Source: an uncultured Woeseia sp. (GTDB lineage Bacteria > Pseudomonadota > Gammaproteobacteria > Steroidobacterales > Woeseiaceae). From it: 64,000 nt of DNA. Positions 8,963-18,643 of the stretch are shown here, one piece after another. Every line of letters begins with the position of its first letter. Positions within the stretch are counted from its first letter, which is position 1. Location of the stretch: contig CAJWFK010000002.1 of NCBI GenBank assembly GCA_913031125.1, forward strand, positions 62,001-126,000, written 5' to 3'. Below the pieces are notes generated by a model. That model had not been told where the DNA came from and did not search any database. It was given only the letters and a program-made list of their open reading frames with translations. Both the position numbers and the translations under genes were made by a program.

Positions 8963-9075
8963 AATTAAAAGTCTACGTATCTTGCAGCAATACACCAGTA
9001 TTTGCGGCACACTGCTATAATTGTTGGTCTACCTTCGTGCTCAAGCATCTCAGTATCAATTAATAAGCCAAAAAT

Positions 9076-9522
9076 ATGGAAACCTATCTCGAATTTGCCT
9101 CTAACCACCAATTTTTAGTGAGCGCACTATTATTCAGCTTTTTCTTCCTTATCTTTTTCGAGCTTCGGCGCAAGTCTCAAGAAGTCGCGCAAATCGAGCC
9201 ACAAGCAGCAGTACAGCTCATTAACGCGGAGGCTGTAGTAATCGACTTACGAAGTGCTGAAGCATTCTCAAGGGGCCATATAGTAAATGCTAAAAACATT
9301 CAGTTGGACGAACTGGAAATGGACAACAAAAAATTGGGTAAGCTTGCTAAAAAACCGATCCTAACAGTTTGTGAAGCAGGCATGAACTCTACTCGTACGG
9401 TAAATAAATTACGAAAATCTGGCATGGAACGAGTCTACGGTTTGAAAGGAGGTATGGCAGCTTGGACTCAAGCAAACCTGCCGCTTGTAACGGGAAAAAA
9501 AACAAAGCGAAAAAATAAATAG
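9076..9522 (+). CDS. Membrane-anchored rhodanese-domain protein (YibN-like)
   Basis: One N-terminal membrane segment (about residues 14-30) is followed by a single rhodanese domain (about 50-140). The persulfide-forming Cys lies in TVCEAGMNS, close to the usual active-site loop. The C-terminus is strongly basic (GKKTKRKNK). E. coli YibN has the same anchor-plus-rhodanese layout and also precedes secB and gpsA, with grxC between; no glutaredoxin gene is present here. The function is probably sulfur transfer or membrane-associated thiol chemistry; the substrate is not evident. Confidence 0.88.
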   Translation: METYLEFASNHQFLVSALLFSFFFLIFFELRRKSQEVAQIEPQAAVQLINAEAVVIDLRSAEAFSRGHIVNAKNIQLDELEMDNKKLGKLAKKPILTVCEAGMNSTRTVNKLRKSGMERVYGLKGGMAAWTQANLPLVTGKKTKRKNK

Positions 9523-9592
9523 CGTCAATTTAAAAAATCTATGAAAATCTTAGAGATATTAACCAATAATTTGAAAAAGCAGGACTATAAAA

Positions 9593-10090
9593 ATGGCAGA
9601 AAACGACGAAAAACAACTAGCAATTCAAAAGATTTATGTGAAAGATTTTTCATTTGAATCTCCAAAAACACCGCAAGTATTTAGCCAAACCGATTTGGCT
9701 CCTAAAACCGATTTGAATTTAAGAAGCACACACACGGCCGGATCTGAAAATAACCATGAAATCGTGTTAACCATTACGATTGAGGCTAAGGAGGAAGATA
9801 GCACTATTTTTCTCATCGAATTACACCAAGCAGGCCTTTTTCATATAGCCGGCTATACCGAGGATGAGTTCAAAGCAATCGTCGGGAGTTTTTGCCCAAA
9901 TATATTGTTCCCGTACGCGCGTGAATCAATCGCTAATATTGTCTCAAAAGGTGGTTTCCCCGAGTTTATCTTACAACCAATCAATTTTGACGCGCTCTAT
10001 GCCCAGGGGTTAGCTCAGGCTGCAGAGCAAGCTGAGGGTGGCGCACAAGAAAACACGAATGGAGACGGCGGCAGCGAGGCTACTCACTAG
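9593..10090 (+). CDS. secB: Protein-export chaperone SecB
   Basis: SecB is a tetrameric cytoplasmic chaperone that keeps preproteins unfolded and hands them to SecA. The 165-residue protein matches the family from KIYVKDFSFESP near the start through FPYARESIANIVSKGGFPE to LQPINFDALYAQ, the last being a very characteristic C-terminal motif. A Gly/Asn/Glu-rich tail replaces the usual short end. The gene lies between the rhodanese gene and gpsA, the common gammaproteobacterial order, and probably shares a transcript with gpsA, which starts 20 bases later. Confidence 0.97.
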   Translation: MAENDEKQLAIQKIYVKDFSFESPKTPQVFSQTDLAPKTDLNLRSTHTAGSENNHEIVLTITIEAKEEDSTIFLIELHQAGLFHIAGYTEDEFKAIVGSFCPNILFPYARESIANIVSKGGFPEFILQPINFDALYAQGLAQAAEQAEGGAQENTNGDGGSEATH

Positions 10091-10110
10091 CATTTTAGAC
10101 ATTACATTAC

Positions 10111-11115
10111 ATGTCAGCTCATAAATCACCGATCGCGGTTCTTGGGGCAGGCTCTTGGGGAACAGCTTTAGCTCTGCAATTAGCTAAAACCAATCGCCAG
10201 ATATGGTTATGGGGTAGGAACAAAGAACAAATTGCATCAATAAAAGACCATCAAATAAATTTACTTTACCTACCTGGCATCGAACTCCCAGAAAATGTGC
10301 GCCCGGAAACTGATTTAGCCAAGTGCCTCAATGGCGCGAATGACGTATTGATCTGTGTACCCAGTTATGCCTTAAGGGAAACACTAACTACGGTTGAACC
10401 TCTTATAGATCAAGATACCAGAGTGTGTTGGGCCACCAAGGGCTTCGAGCTTTCTACTGGACAGCTACCTCATCAAATTGCAAGCGAGATTTTAGGAGAT
10501 CAGCGACTGGTTGCTGTGCTCTCCGGACCTACCTTTGCAATGGAGGTTGGCAAGGGCTTGCCCACCGCTATCGCTGTTGCAGCAAGTAATAAACGATATG
10601 CGGAGGAAATAGCTACCCTGCTATCTAATAATAACTTCCGCGCATATACGTCGGGAGACATGATTGGTGTTGAGGTTGGTGGTGCCGTTAAAAACGTCCT
10701 CGCTATTGCTGCTGGCGTATCAGATGGCCTTGGTTTCGGAGCAAACTCAAGAATCGCGCTAATCACGCGCGGGTTGGCAGAAATGACTCGTCTCGGGGTC
10801 GCTATCGGGGCACAACCTGAAACATTTATGGGCCTTTCTGGGATCGGTGACTTGGTTCTCACATGCACTGATGACCAATCCAGAAATCGGCGCTTGGGCC
10901 TGCTTCTCGCCACAGGAAAAAGTATTGAAAGCGCACAGCTGGAAATTGGGCAGGTAGTTGAGGGCGTCCGAGCGGCAAAGGCCGTTAAGGAAGTTGCCAC
11001 ACGCCATAAAGTGGTTATGCCTATTTGCTTTGAAAGCTACCGCATTCTCTACAAGAACATACCCCCGAACGAGGCTGTTTACACTCTCATGGGAAGAACG
11101 TTAAAACCAGAATAA
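10111..11115 (+). CDS. gpsA: Glycerol-3-phosphate dehydrogenase [NAD(P)+]
   Basis: GpsA reduces dihydroxyacetone phosphate to sn-glycerol-3-phosphate, the backbone for phospholipids. The 334-residue protein opens with the Rossmann dinucleotide loop VLGAGSWGTALA (about residues 10-21) and carries SGPTFAMEV in the substrate-binding region. VGGAVKNVLAIAAG contains the conserved catalytic Lys, and ANSRIALITRGLAEM follows. It converges on trmL, which ends only 1 base beyond its stop on the opposite strand, so no room is left for a dedicated terminator. Confidence 0.97.
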   Translation: MSAHKSPIAVLGAGSWGTALALQLAKTNRQIWLWGRNKEQIASIKDHQINLLYLPGIELPENVRPETDLAKCLNGANDVLICVPSYALRETLTTVEPLIDQDTRVCWATKGFELSTGQLPHQIASEILGDQRLVAVLSGPTFAMEVGKGLPTAIAVAASNKRYAEEIATLLSNNNFRAYTSGDMIGVEVGGAVKNVLAIAAGVSDGLGFGANSRIALITRGLAEMTRLGVAIGAQPETFMGLSGIGDLVLTCTDDQSRNRRLGLLLATGKSIESAQLEIGQVVEGVRAAKAVKEVATRHKVVMPICFESYRILYKNIPPNEAVYTLMGRTLKPE

Positions 11116-11116
11116 T

Positions 11117-11581
11117 TCAAGCACAGCCACCAAAACCATTTTGACGCCATGCTTCATAATTAACAACTGCAACAGCATTCGACAGATTTAAACTCCGACT
11201 ATTATTTTGCATCGGTATCCTTACGCGCTGTCGTAGCGGAATTTTCCCGAGTACATCTGTGGGTAGTCCGCGTGTTTCGGGACCAAACAGAAAAGCATCT
11301 CCGGCCACAAATTGGACGGACGCGTAGCTTCTCGAGCCCTTTGTACTAAAAGCAAAAACCCTCGGTAACTGCAGTTTATCTAAGCAGCTATCAAGGTCCG
11401 GATATATAGTGATATTCGCAACTTCGGTATAGTCAAGGCCAGCCCTTCTAAGCTTAGGCTCATCGAGTGTGAACCCAAGTGGCTGAATTAAACTGAGAGT
11501 CGTGCCGGTATTTGCACAAAGGCGTATGATATTCCCAGTATTAGGGGGAATCTCCGGTTCGTACAAAATTATATTGAACAT
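11117..11581 (-). CDS. trmL: tRNA (cytidine(34)-2'-O)-methyltransferase TrmL
   Basis: TrmL is a SPOUT-class enzyme that methylates the ribose of the wobble base (C34 or cmnm5U34) in tRNA-Leu isoacceptors. The protein is about 154 residues. It begins MFNIILYEPEIPPNTGNIIR and contains the knot motifs FGPETRGLP and IPMQNNSRSLNLSNAVAVV, diagnostic of the family. ATG 11581 is preferred over ATG 11593 because GGAG precedes it at normal spacing and family members begin at this point. It lies convergent with gpsA and divergent from pyrD. Confidence 0.95.
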   Translation of the reverse strand: MFNIILYEPEIPPNTGNIIRLCANTGTTLSLIQPLGFTLDEPKLRRAGLDYTEVANITIYPDLDSCLDKLQLPRVFAFSTKGSRSYASVQFVAGDAFLFGPETRGLPTDVLGKIPLRQRVRIPMQNNSRSLNLSNAVAVVNYEAWRQNGFGGCA

Positions 11582-11641
11582 GACAGGCTCCATTTTGCAC
11601 CAACGACAAGTTAATATCCCAGTCTTGAAATATCATCAACT

Positions 11642-12589
11642 ATGAGCCTTTCCTCCCATCAAAATCCAAACCTACTCCAGCTAGAGTTTTGTGGCTTAAC
11701 TTTCAGCTCACCAATCACTTTGTTGTCCGGTTGCGTTGGATTCGGCGAGGAGTATACGCGTATCGATGGCTTTTCAAATTCCGAGGTCGGTGCCATTGTG
11801 CTTAAAGGGACCACCAAGGATTCGAGACTTGGAAATTCACCCCACCGTGTTTACGAAACCCCCCAGGGCATGCTTAACGCCATAGGCCTCCAAAACCCCG
11901 GGGTAACCGTCGTTGTAGATGACATTTTGCCAACCTTAGATTTTAGTGAAACACATTTTATCGCCAATGTCTGTGGATCGACGATCAAGGAATATGAAAC
12001 TGTGACCGAGCATTTCGATAATTCGGCGATCGATGCCATTGAAGTAAATATATCCTGTCCTAACATCAAGGAGGGTGGAGTATCTTTCGGCAACTACCCC
12101 GAAATGTCAGCCAAGGTTATAAACGCATGCCGAAAGTGCACAAGCAAACCACTAATCGCTAAACTTTCACCCAACCAAACAGATATTCAAGAGAATGCAC
12201 GTCTTTGTATCGAAGCAGGCGCTGACGCCCTGGCGGTGATTAACACTATTACCGGAATGGCGATAAACGTGGAAGAGCGTGTTCCAGTGATTGGAAATAT
12301 CCGGGGTGGCCTATCAGGCCCAGCAATTAAACCAATTGCATTGCTAAAGGTTCATCAAGTCTATGAGATTGCTGGTCCGCAGAATATTCCGATTATAGGT
12401 CAGGGAGGTATAACAACCGCAGAGGATGCACTGGAATTTATCATCGCTGGATCTTCATCTATCGGTTTGGGAACTGGGCTATTCTACGACCCACTTCTAT
12501 GTAAAAAGATAAACGCTGGAATCCGTGATTACCTTGAGCGACATGAAATCAACTCTATTACGAAGCTAGTTGGGACCCTCGACTACTAA
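11642..12589 (+). CDS. pyrD: Dihydroorotate dehydrogenase, class 1-like
   Basis: This FMN TIM-barrel enzyme converts dihydroorotate to orotate in pyrimidine synthesis. The catalytic base is the Cys in NISCPNIKEGG (about residues 139-149), which marks class 1 cytosolic enzymes; class 2 membrane enzymes use Ser. Length (315) and overall pattern suggest class 1B, which normally pairs with the iron-sulfur/FAD subunit PyrK. No pyrK is in the window. Most gammaproteobacteria carry the quinone-linked class 2 enzyme, so this is slightly unusual. A related TIM-barrel dehydrogenase cannot be excluded, but the motif set favours PyrD. Confidence 0.85.
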   Translation: MSLSSHQNPNLLQLEFCGLTFSSPITLLSGCVGFGEEYTRIDGFSNSEVGAIVLKGTTKDSRLGNSPHRVYETPQGMLNAIGLQNPGVTVVVDDILPTLDFSETHFIANVCGSTIKEYETVTEHFDNSAIDAIEVNISCPNIKEGGVSFGNYPEMSAKVINACRKCTSKPLIAKLSPNQTDIQENARLCIEAGADALAVINTITGMAINVEERVPVIGNIRGGLSGPAIKPIALLKVHQVYEIAGPQNIPIIGQGGITTAEDALEFIIAGSSSIGLGTGLFYDPLLCKKINAGIRDYLERHEINSITKLVGTLDY

Positions 12590-12677
12590 CCTATCTAGAT
12601 AGCGAAATCAAACCATTCGGTACGTGGCTATAGTAAACATAGCCAATATGGCGTTGACTGCGGTACATCTGTGTCGC

Positions 12678-13217
12678 TTATCTGGGTGGCACCACAATCC
12701 TGTTCTGTTGCACGTAAAATCGACTTGGCGGGCTCCGTGTGATCATTCTTCCGGTCGCGTCGATGATCTCCACCTGGATATTGTGTGTACCACGCCAAAC
12801 CTCGTGAACCTCGAAACTCAAGCTGCTTGTCGTTAGCTCCTCCTCACCATCAAAATACACTCGAATCCGATCCTGTTTTTGAAGGGTTGGTGTCACAAAT
12901 AGGGCTACGTGGAGCACACCTTCTAGATTCCACAAAGTTTCCTCTGGTGATGGGGAAACAATCTCAATGCTCTCATACCACCGTGTCGCTGGTTGTACCT
13001 TAGTGGATATTTGCTCCAGGTTTTCGTCCAGCCTGGTCGATTCAACCCCAGACGTTGTTTGTGGCGACGTCTTATCTAAATATATGATTTCTGCGTTTGT
13101 ATGGGGCTTGTCCGAAAAATGGATTACCCCATGTTCGTCGACCCATTTATATGCTTGCGCCATCGCCATCTGAGCCGATATAACCACGACGCTGGCTACA
13201 TATATAATATTACGCAT
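12678..13217 (-). CDS. DUF4124-domain periplasmic protein
   Basis: A 179-residue protein with a signal peptide (about 1-20, ending AMAQA) followed at once by YKWVDEHGVIHFSDKP. That is the hallmark of the DUF4124 domain, common in gammaproteobacterial secreted proteins and of unknown function. The C-terminal half reads as a beta-sandwich-like segment (VALFVTPTLQKQDRIRVYFD ... VWRGTHNIQVEIID). It lies immediately downstream of glnA on the same strand, about 110 bases after it. DUF4124 genes next to glnA recur in gammaproteobacteria, but no role in nitrogen metabolism has been shown to my knowledge. Confidence 0.85.
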   Translation of the reverse strand: MRNIIYVASVVVISAQMAMAQAYKWVDEHGVIHFSDKPHTNAEIIYLDKTSPQTTSGVESTRLDENLEQISTKVQPATRWYESIEIVSPSPEETLWNLEGVLHVALFVTPTLQKQDRIRVYFDGEEELTTSSLSFEVHEVWRGTHNIQVEIIDATGRMITRSPPSRFYVQQNRIVVPPR

Positions 13218-13329
13218 ACTGCTAGCATATCAGCGCTACTTTCAAAATGACCAATAATCCAGCTATGGAACTACGATTACCAGCCTTGTTGGTTACCCCA
13301 ATACACTAACCCCTAACAAGTGGAGCGCC

Positions 13330-14739
13330 TTATAGGCTATAGTACATATCAAATTCGACTGGGTGAGTCGTCATCCTAATACGCGTTACATTTTCTTCTT
13401 TAAGTTCAATATAGGCATCGATTAAATCATCACCGAAAACGTCCCCAGCTTTAAGGAATGCACGATCCTGATCTAATGCTGCAAGCGCTTCTTCAAGAGA
13501 AAAAGCAACTAACTGAAGATTTTTTTCTTCCTCTGGAGGCAAATCGTATAAGTCCTTATCCATAGCATCGCCCGGATGAGTTTTATTTTGAATTCCATCT
13601 AACCCCGCCATCATCATCGCGGAAAATGCTAGGTAAGGATTCGCCATTGAATCGGGAAATCGCACCTCAACACGTCTGCCCTTCGGGTTCGCAATATATG
13701 GTATTCGGATAGACGCCGAACGATTACGAGCAGAGTAAGCTAGAATAGTTGGCGCTTCGAACCCCGGCACCAGGCGTTTATAGCTGTTAGTTGAAGGATT
13801 GGTAAAAGCATTTAATGCTTTAGCATGCTTAATGATGCCGCCGATATAGAAAAGTGCGGTTTCAGACAAACCCCCATAGCCATCGCCAGTAAAAAGATTC
13901 TTCCCTTTCTTGAATAGTGATTGATGAACGTGCGCTCCATTGCCATTGTCGTTGACTAGCGGTTTAGGCATAAACGTAGCTGTCTTGCCGTAGCTATGAG
14001 CCACGTTGTGGACCACGTATTTGAGAATTTGCACCTCGTCCGCTTTCCGCACTAATGTATTAAACCTTACGCCGATTTCGCATTGCCCAGCCGTTGCAAC
14101 TTCGTGATGGTGAACCTCAGTCTCAAGACCCATCTCTTCGAGGGCCAGGCACATTGCGGACCTAATATCATGAAGTGAATCTACTGGTGGAACTGGGAAA
14201 TAACCACCCTTAACGGTTGGCCGATGACCAGTGTTCGAATCTTCATATTCACGACTAGTGTTCCAAGCGGCTTCACTTGAATCTATCGAATAAAATGCAC
14301 CTTTCATCGAATCATCCCACCGAACATCATCAAATACGAAGAATTCATTTTCTGGCCCAAAATAAGCCTCGTCGGCAATATCCGTCGACCTCATGTACGC
14401 TTCAGCCCGTTTCGCAAGGGACCGGGGACAGCGCTCATAACCTTGCATAGTCGACGGCTCAACAACATTACAACGTAGATTTAATGTAAGGTCTTCCGAA
14501 AAAACATCGATTACAGCCGACTCCGCCTCCGGCATTAAAATCATGTCCGATTCGTTGATTCCCTTCCATCCAGAAATCGATGAGCCATCAAACATCTTCC
14601 CCTCTTCAAAAATGTCCTCATCGATAACCCGCCCAGGGACAGTCACATGATGCTCCTTACCTTTACTATCGGTAAATCTTAGATCGACAAATTTAATAGC
14701 TTTTTCTTTGATTAAATTTATAACTTTAGCGGCGCTCAT
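13330..14739 (-). CDS. glnA: Glutamine synthetase type I
   Basis: GlnA ligates ammonia to glutamate with ATP and forms a dodecamer. The 469-residue protein carries [13 protein letters not shown] near residues 49-61, [10 protein letters not shown], the ATP/ammonium-site stretch [13 protein letters not shown], and [10 protein letters not shown]. Tyr398 in LYDLPPEE is the position adenylylated by GlnE in the GSI-beta subtype, so post-translational control is expected. GGAG lies about eight bases ahead of ATG 14739. ntrBC do not follow; the next gene on the strand encodes the DUF4124 protein. I could not find a clear sigma-54 promoter upstream. Confidence 0.98.
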   Translation of the reverse strand: MSAAKVINLIKEKAIKFVDLRFTDSKGKEHHVTVPGRVIDEDIFEEGKMFDGSSISGWKGINESDMILMPEAESAVIDVFSEDLTLNLRCNVVEPSTMQGYERCPRSLAKRAEAYMRSTDIADEAYFGPENEFFVFDDVRWDDSMKGAFYSIDSSEAAWNTSREYEDSNTGHRPTVKGGYFPVPPVDSLHDIRSAMCLALEEMGLETEVHHHEVATAGQCEIGVRFNTLVRKADEVQILKYVVHNVAHSYGKTATFMPKPLVNDNGNGAHVHQSLFKKGKNLFTGDGYGGLSETALFYIGGIIKHAKALNAFTNPSTNSYKRLVPGFEAPTILAYSARNRSASIRIPYIANPKGRRVEVRFPDSMANPYLAFSAMMMAGLDGIQNKTHPGDAMDKDLYDLPPEEEKNLQLVAFSLEEALAALDQDRAFLKAGDVFGDDLIDAYIELKEENVTRIRMTTHPVEFDMYYSL

Positions 14740-15054
14740 CGTGCATATCTCCAGTCTTTATAAAGGTGTGACTCTCCGGCCTGCTTATGGCGGATTACTA
14801 TCGATTCTAACTCATCAGTCGCGCCATGGTGATTGAAAAATAACTTGGGTTCACAAGTTTGGCCTGTACATGGTCGTCCGGCAGCGCTTTCAAAAAAAAT
14901 ATCAATAAATTTATAACGGTGTCAACCAAATTATAACAAGATGCTTTTTAGATTGATTAACCTACACACAGGAGTTCCGGTTATACTTCGCGCCTCTAGT
15001 TAATGAAGCAAATGAAGCGACTAAACAGCGGAGTCGAGGTAACATAAACCTCTA
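14740..15054. other. glnA-glyQ divergent intergenic region
   Basis: These 315 bases separate glnA (minus) from glyQ (plus) and must carry promoters for both. I looked for a sigma-54 -24/-12 element and paired NtrC half-sites on the glnA side and found none that was convincing. The segment 14888-14945 is AT-rich. No tRNA, small ORF or riboswitch-like fold stood out. Confidence 0.4.
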
Positions 15055-15990
15055 ATGTATAAGGATCTCTCCTCGGACACGCAGACATTTCAGGATCTAA
15101 TTCTTGAGCTTCAGAAATTCTGGGCTGAGAAGGGTTGTCTGATCGCGCAACCATACGATATGGAGATGGGCGCGGGAACCTTCCACCCAGCAACGTTTTT
15201 GCGGGCAGTCGGTCCAGAGCCTTGGAGTTCAGCGTACGTCCAGCCCTGCCGTCGCCCTACTGATGGACGTTATGGAAGTAATCCTTTCCGCTTGCAGCAT
15301 TACTATCAATACCAAGTTGTCATAAAGCCGTCCCCACGGGATTTTCAGCGTCTATATCTTGACTCACTACAAGCAATAGGGATTGACCCTTCCATCCACG
15401 ATATACGTTTTGTTGAAGATAATTGGGAGTCACCGACGCTCGGCGCATGGGGCCTTGGTTGGGAGGTATGGCTAAATGGTATGGAAATATCCCAATTTAC
15501 ATATTTCCAACAAGTTGGGGGACTAGAGTGCCGCCCAATTACCGGTGAAATAACTTATGGGCTCGAAAGATTAGCGATGTACCTCCAGGATGTGGAAAAT
15601 ATTTTTGATATCACCTGGACAGATGGGCCACTCGGCCGAATTACTTATGGCGACGTATATCACCAAAACGAAGTAGAACAGTCTACGTATAATTTTGAGG
15701 AAGCCAATGTAGATTCCATATTCAAAGTATTCGATCAAGCCGAAAAAGAATGCCAACACCTAATTGACTCAGATCTGCCGCTACCAGCTTACGAACAAAT
15801 GTTAACGGCCTCCCATCATTTCAATCTCCTCGATGCCCGCCAAGCAATTTCTGTAAGCGAGCGCCAACGGTTCATCCTCCGCGTCCGAGAAATGGCTCGG
15901 AAAGTTACAGAAGGTTACTACGCGACCCGAGAAAACCTTGGATTCCCAATGCTTAACTCTGACGAGACAAAGGCGCAAAAAAATGAGTAA
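15055..15990 (+). CDS. glyQ: Glycyl-tRNA synthetase alpha subunit
   Basis: The alpha chain of the bacterial heterotetrameric (alpha2beta2) GlyRS carries the class II catalytic core for glycine activation. The 311-residue protein shows the family's opening [17 protein letters not shown] and the motif-2-like stretch [20 protein letters not shown]. Later it has [21 protein letters not shown] with the class II motif 3 Arg. It overlaps glyS by 8 bases, so the two are translationally coupled. Confidence 0.98.
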   Translation: MYKDLSSDTQTFQDLILELQKFWAEKGCLIAQPYDMEMGAGTFHPATFLRAVGPEPWSSAYVQPCRRPTDGRYGSNPFRLQHYYQYQVVIKPSPRDFQRLYLDSLQAIGIDPSIHDIRFVEDNWESPTLGAWGLGWEVWLNGMEISQFTYFQQVGGLECRPITGEITYGLERLAMYLQDVENIFDITWTDGPLGRITYGDVYHQNEVEQSTYNFEEANVDSIFKVFDQAEKECQHLIDSDLPLPAYEQMLTASHHFNLLDARQAISVSERQRFILRVREMARKVTEGYYATRENLGFPMLNSDETKAQKNE

Positions 15991-18079
15991 GGCAAAAGAT
16001 TTTCTTGTCGAAATTGGGACAGAGGAATTACCCCCGAAGGCTCTACAAAACCTTGCCTCTGCTTTCCTAGAGAGCATGAGGAATAACCTAGAAAAAGAGT
16101 TGCTTGACTACGAGAGTATGAAGTCCTTCGCAACTCCTAGGCGCCTTGCAATAGTCGTTCGCTCGCTTGAAACCAAGCAAAGGTCATGTGAAACCCAACA
16201 AAAAGGCCCGCCAGTATCCATAGCGTTCAACAAGGAGGGTGAACCGACCAAAGCGGCTTTAGCTTTTGCCGAGAAATGTGGCGTCACCCTAGATGAAATT
16301 GGGAGAAAGAAAACTAAGGATGGTGAATGGCTGTTTTTTTCAAAACCAGAGGTTGGAAAAAGCGCTGAAATGCTAGTTCCTAGAATTGTGGAAAAAGCTT
16401 TAGCGAGTTTACCCATACCACGTAGGATGCGTTGGGGTAACTGTGGGGAAGAATTTGTCAGGCCCGTACAATGGATAATTATGCTCCATGGCAAACAAGT
16501 GATTCCTACCAAGATGTTCGAAGTTATCTCCGGCCAGAAAACTCAGGGGCATCGTGTTCATAGCGTCGGCGCCATCAAAATTGCTTCGCCTAATGCCTAT
16601 GAAAAAACACTAAAGAGCAAAGGTTTTGTAATCGCTGATTTCACTGAAAGAAAAAATCAGATTATCAATGCGGTAAACCAAGCAGCGAAAAAAGTGGGTG
16701 GTAAACCGATCGCTGACGACACCTTATTCGAAGAAGTAACTGGTTTAACGGAGTGGCCCGTTCCCGTAACAGGATCATTCGACCAAGGGTTTCTGACACT
16801 ACCAAAGGAAGTGATCATTGCAACTTTGACTAGTCACCAACGCTACTTCCCTATTGCTGACTCCGTTGGCAAATTATTACCGAGATTTATAACGCTCGCG
16901 AATTTAAACAGTCCGGAGCCAGACCGAATTCGGTACGGAAATGAAAGAGTAATTCATGCTCGTCTTGCCGACGCTAAATTTTTTTGGGAGATGGACCAAA
17001 AAAAACCCTTGGAAAAGTACAGTGAAACTCTAAAGAAAATTGTGTACCAGCAGGATCTCGGCACAGTGCATGACCAGACGAATAGGCTTGTCGCCATTGC
17101 GGAAAGTCTAGCTCGTCAACAAGAAATTAACCCCGATAATATAATACGAGCGGCTCGTCTATCTAAGTGTGACCTAGTAACTGGGCTTGTAGGCGAGTTC
17201 CCAGAATTGCAAGGAACGATGGGATCCTATTATGCAAAAATCTCTGGGGAAGAGGCGGACGTTGCGATAGCGATCGGCGAGCAATACCTTCCGAGATTTT
17301 CCGGTGATGCCTTACCTCTTTCAGTTACGGGGAAAATAATTGCGGTAGCAGATAAATTAAACACCCTAGCTGGAATATTTTCGTTGGGCAAAATTCCCAC
17401 AGGAAATAAGGATCCTTTCGGATTACGTCGTGCAGCATTAGGTATTGTTCGAATTCTGATCGAGGGAAACCTTGAGTTGGATGTAAATAACGCTATCAAT
17501 GACGCTATGGCTCAGCAGCCATGCGCAGCCAACGATGGGAAATTGGATACCGCTCCCCTGTTCAATTTTATTATGGAACGCTCTAAAACATACTTTTTAG
17601 AAACTCACCCTAATTTTCGCTCAGACATATTTGACGCTGTCCGATCGTGTCAACCAACATCTCTTTTGGATTTCCAAGCGCGTCTTGAAGCGGTCGAAAA
17701 ATTCACAAAACTCAAAGAAGCACCCCACTTAGCGGCTGCCACCAAAAGAACTGTAAATATTCTGCATAAAACGGAATATAGCCACTCTAACAATGAGGTT
17801 GATAGAAAGCTTTTTGATAACGAATCGGAAATTACGCTATACGAGAACTTACAAGCAGCGCAACAGGATATTGAGCCATTGATTCAACAAAGAGCTTATT
17901 CAGACTCATTACTAAGACTCGCAGCATTACAAACATCAATTGATCAATTCTTTGATAGTGTTTTGGTTATGGTAGAAGACAAAACTATCCGAGATAATCG
18001 ATTAGCACTACTGTCCCAATTAAGTATTGTTTTCCGCACTGTTGCTGATATATCACTCCTCAGAGATATTAAAGGCTGA
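15983..18079 (+). CDS. glyS: Glycyl-tRNA synthetase beta subunit
   Basis: The beta chain binds tRNA-Gly and completes the alpha2beta2 synthetase. ATG 15983 gives [20 protein letters not shown], the canonical N-terminus. An earlier in-frame TTG at 15938 lies inside glyQ and is rejected. The 698-residue product contains SHQRYFP in the N-terminal domain, an HD-like region around residues 390-430 and a C-terminal DALR-type anticodon-binding region, a normal length for the family. It begins within the last codons of glyQ and is followed after 3 bases by gmhB. Confidence 0.98.
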   Translation: MSKAKDFLVEIGTEELPPKALQNLASAFLESMRNNLEKELLDYESMKSFATPRRLAIVVRSLETKQRSCETQQKGPPVSIAFNKEGEPTKAALAFAEKCGVTLDEIGRKKTKDGEWLFFSKPEVGKSAEMLVPRIVEKALASLPIPRRMRWGNCGEEFVRPVQWIIMLHGKQVIPTKMFEVISGQKTQGHRVHSVGAIKIASPNAYEKTLKSKGFVIADFTERKNQIINAVNQAAKKVGGKPIADDTLFEEVTGLTEWPVPVTGSFDQGFLTLPKEVIIATLTSHQRYFPIADSVGKLLPRFITLANLNSPEPDRIRYGNERVIHARLADAKFFWEMDQKKPLEKYSETLKKIVYQQDLGTVHDQTNRLVAIAESLARQQEINPDNIIRAARLSKCDLVTGLVGEFPELQGTMGSYYAKISGEEADVAIAIGEQYLPRFSGDALPLSVTGKIIAVADKLNTLAGIFSLGKIPTGNKDPFGLRRAALGIVRILIEGNLELDVNNAINDAMAQQPCAANDGKLDTAPLFNFIMERSKTYFLETHPNFRSDIFDAVRSCQPTSLLDFQARLEAVEKFTKLKEAPHLAAATKRTVNILHKTEYSHSNNEVDRKLFDNESEITLYENLQAAQQDIEPLIQQRAYSDSLLRLAALQTSIDQFFDSVLVMVEDKTIRDNRLALLSQLSIVFRTVADISLLRDIKG

Positions 18080-18082
18080 AAT

Positions 18083-18643
18083 ATGTCCCGCTGCTTGGTT
18101 ATTATCGATCGAGACGGCGTAATCAACCAAGACTCTAAGGGGTTTATCAAATCGCCAGCCGAGTGGTTACCTATAGCAGGGAGCCTTGAGGCTATTGGTA
18201 TTCTCTCTCGTGCTGAATTTGATATCGCTGTTGTCACCAATCAATCTGGTATTGGCCGCAATCTGTTTACGCCAGAAACGCTTGAGCATATCCATCAAAA
18301 GATGTTGAACGCGGCCGGGGTTTTCAATGGAAAAATTGGGATGATTGCTTCATGCCCACATCACCCTAGCGATGGGTGTGCCTGTCGAAAGCCAAAGACT
18401 GGTTTAATGGATAAAGTAGCGGAATATTATCTCTGTCCGCTTGAAGGTGTTCCAATGATTGGTGATTCATTGAGAGATATTGATGCAGCAATCGCTGTTG
18501 GTGGCAGGCCAATTCTAGTACTGACGGGAAACGGCTTAAAAACAATGGCTGTATTAAAGGATCGCGGTTGCAATGTTGAAAGTTATCCAGATCTTTTGGG
18601 CGCAGCAACAGCTTTAGTTAAAGAAAGGAAAAACCAATTGTGA
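18083..18643 (+). CDS. gmhB: D-glycero-beta-D-manno-heptose 1,7-bisphosphate 7-phosphatase
   Basis: GmhB removes the 7-phosphate during synthesis of ADP-heptose for the LPS inner core. The 186-residue HAD-superfamily protein has the nucleophile motif DRDGVIN (about residues 8-14), TNQSGIG, and the zinc-binding loop CPHHPSDGCACRKPK with conserved Cys/His. It ends with GDSLRDIDAA carrying the acidic Mg ligands. The glyQS-gmhB-plsC order is seen in pseudomonads and relatives. The stop overlaps the next start by 4 bases. Confidence 0.94.
   Translation: MSRCLVIIDRDGVINQDSKGFIKSPAEWLPIAGSLEAIGILSRAEFDIAVVTNQSGIGRNLFTPETLEHIHQKMLNAAGVFNGKIGMIASCPHHPSDGCACRKPKTGLMDKVAEYYLCPLEGVPMIGDSLRDIDAAIAVGGRPILVLTGNGLKTMAVLKDRGCNVESYPDLLGAATALVKERKNQL

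Noticed and set aside
12591-12602. Perfect 12-base palindrome CTATCTAGATAG after pyrD
   Set aside because: Isolated, without a T-run or a second copy; too short to call an operator or terminator.
14740-15054. Sigma-54/NtrC promoter for glnA
   Set aside because: No GG-N10-GC element with the required flanking bases and no paired TGCACC-type half-sites were found in the spacer.
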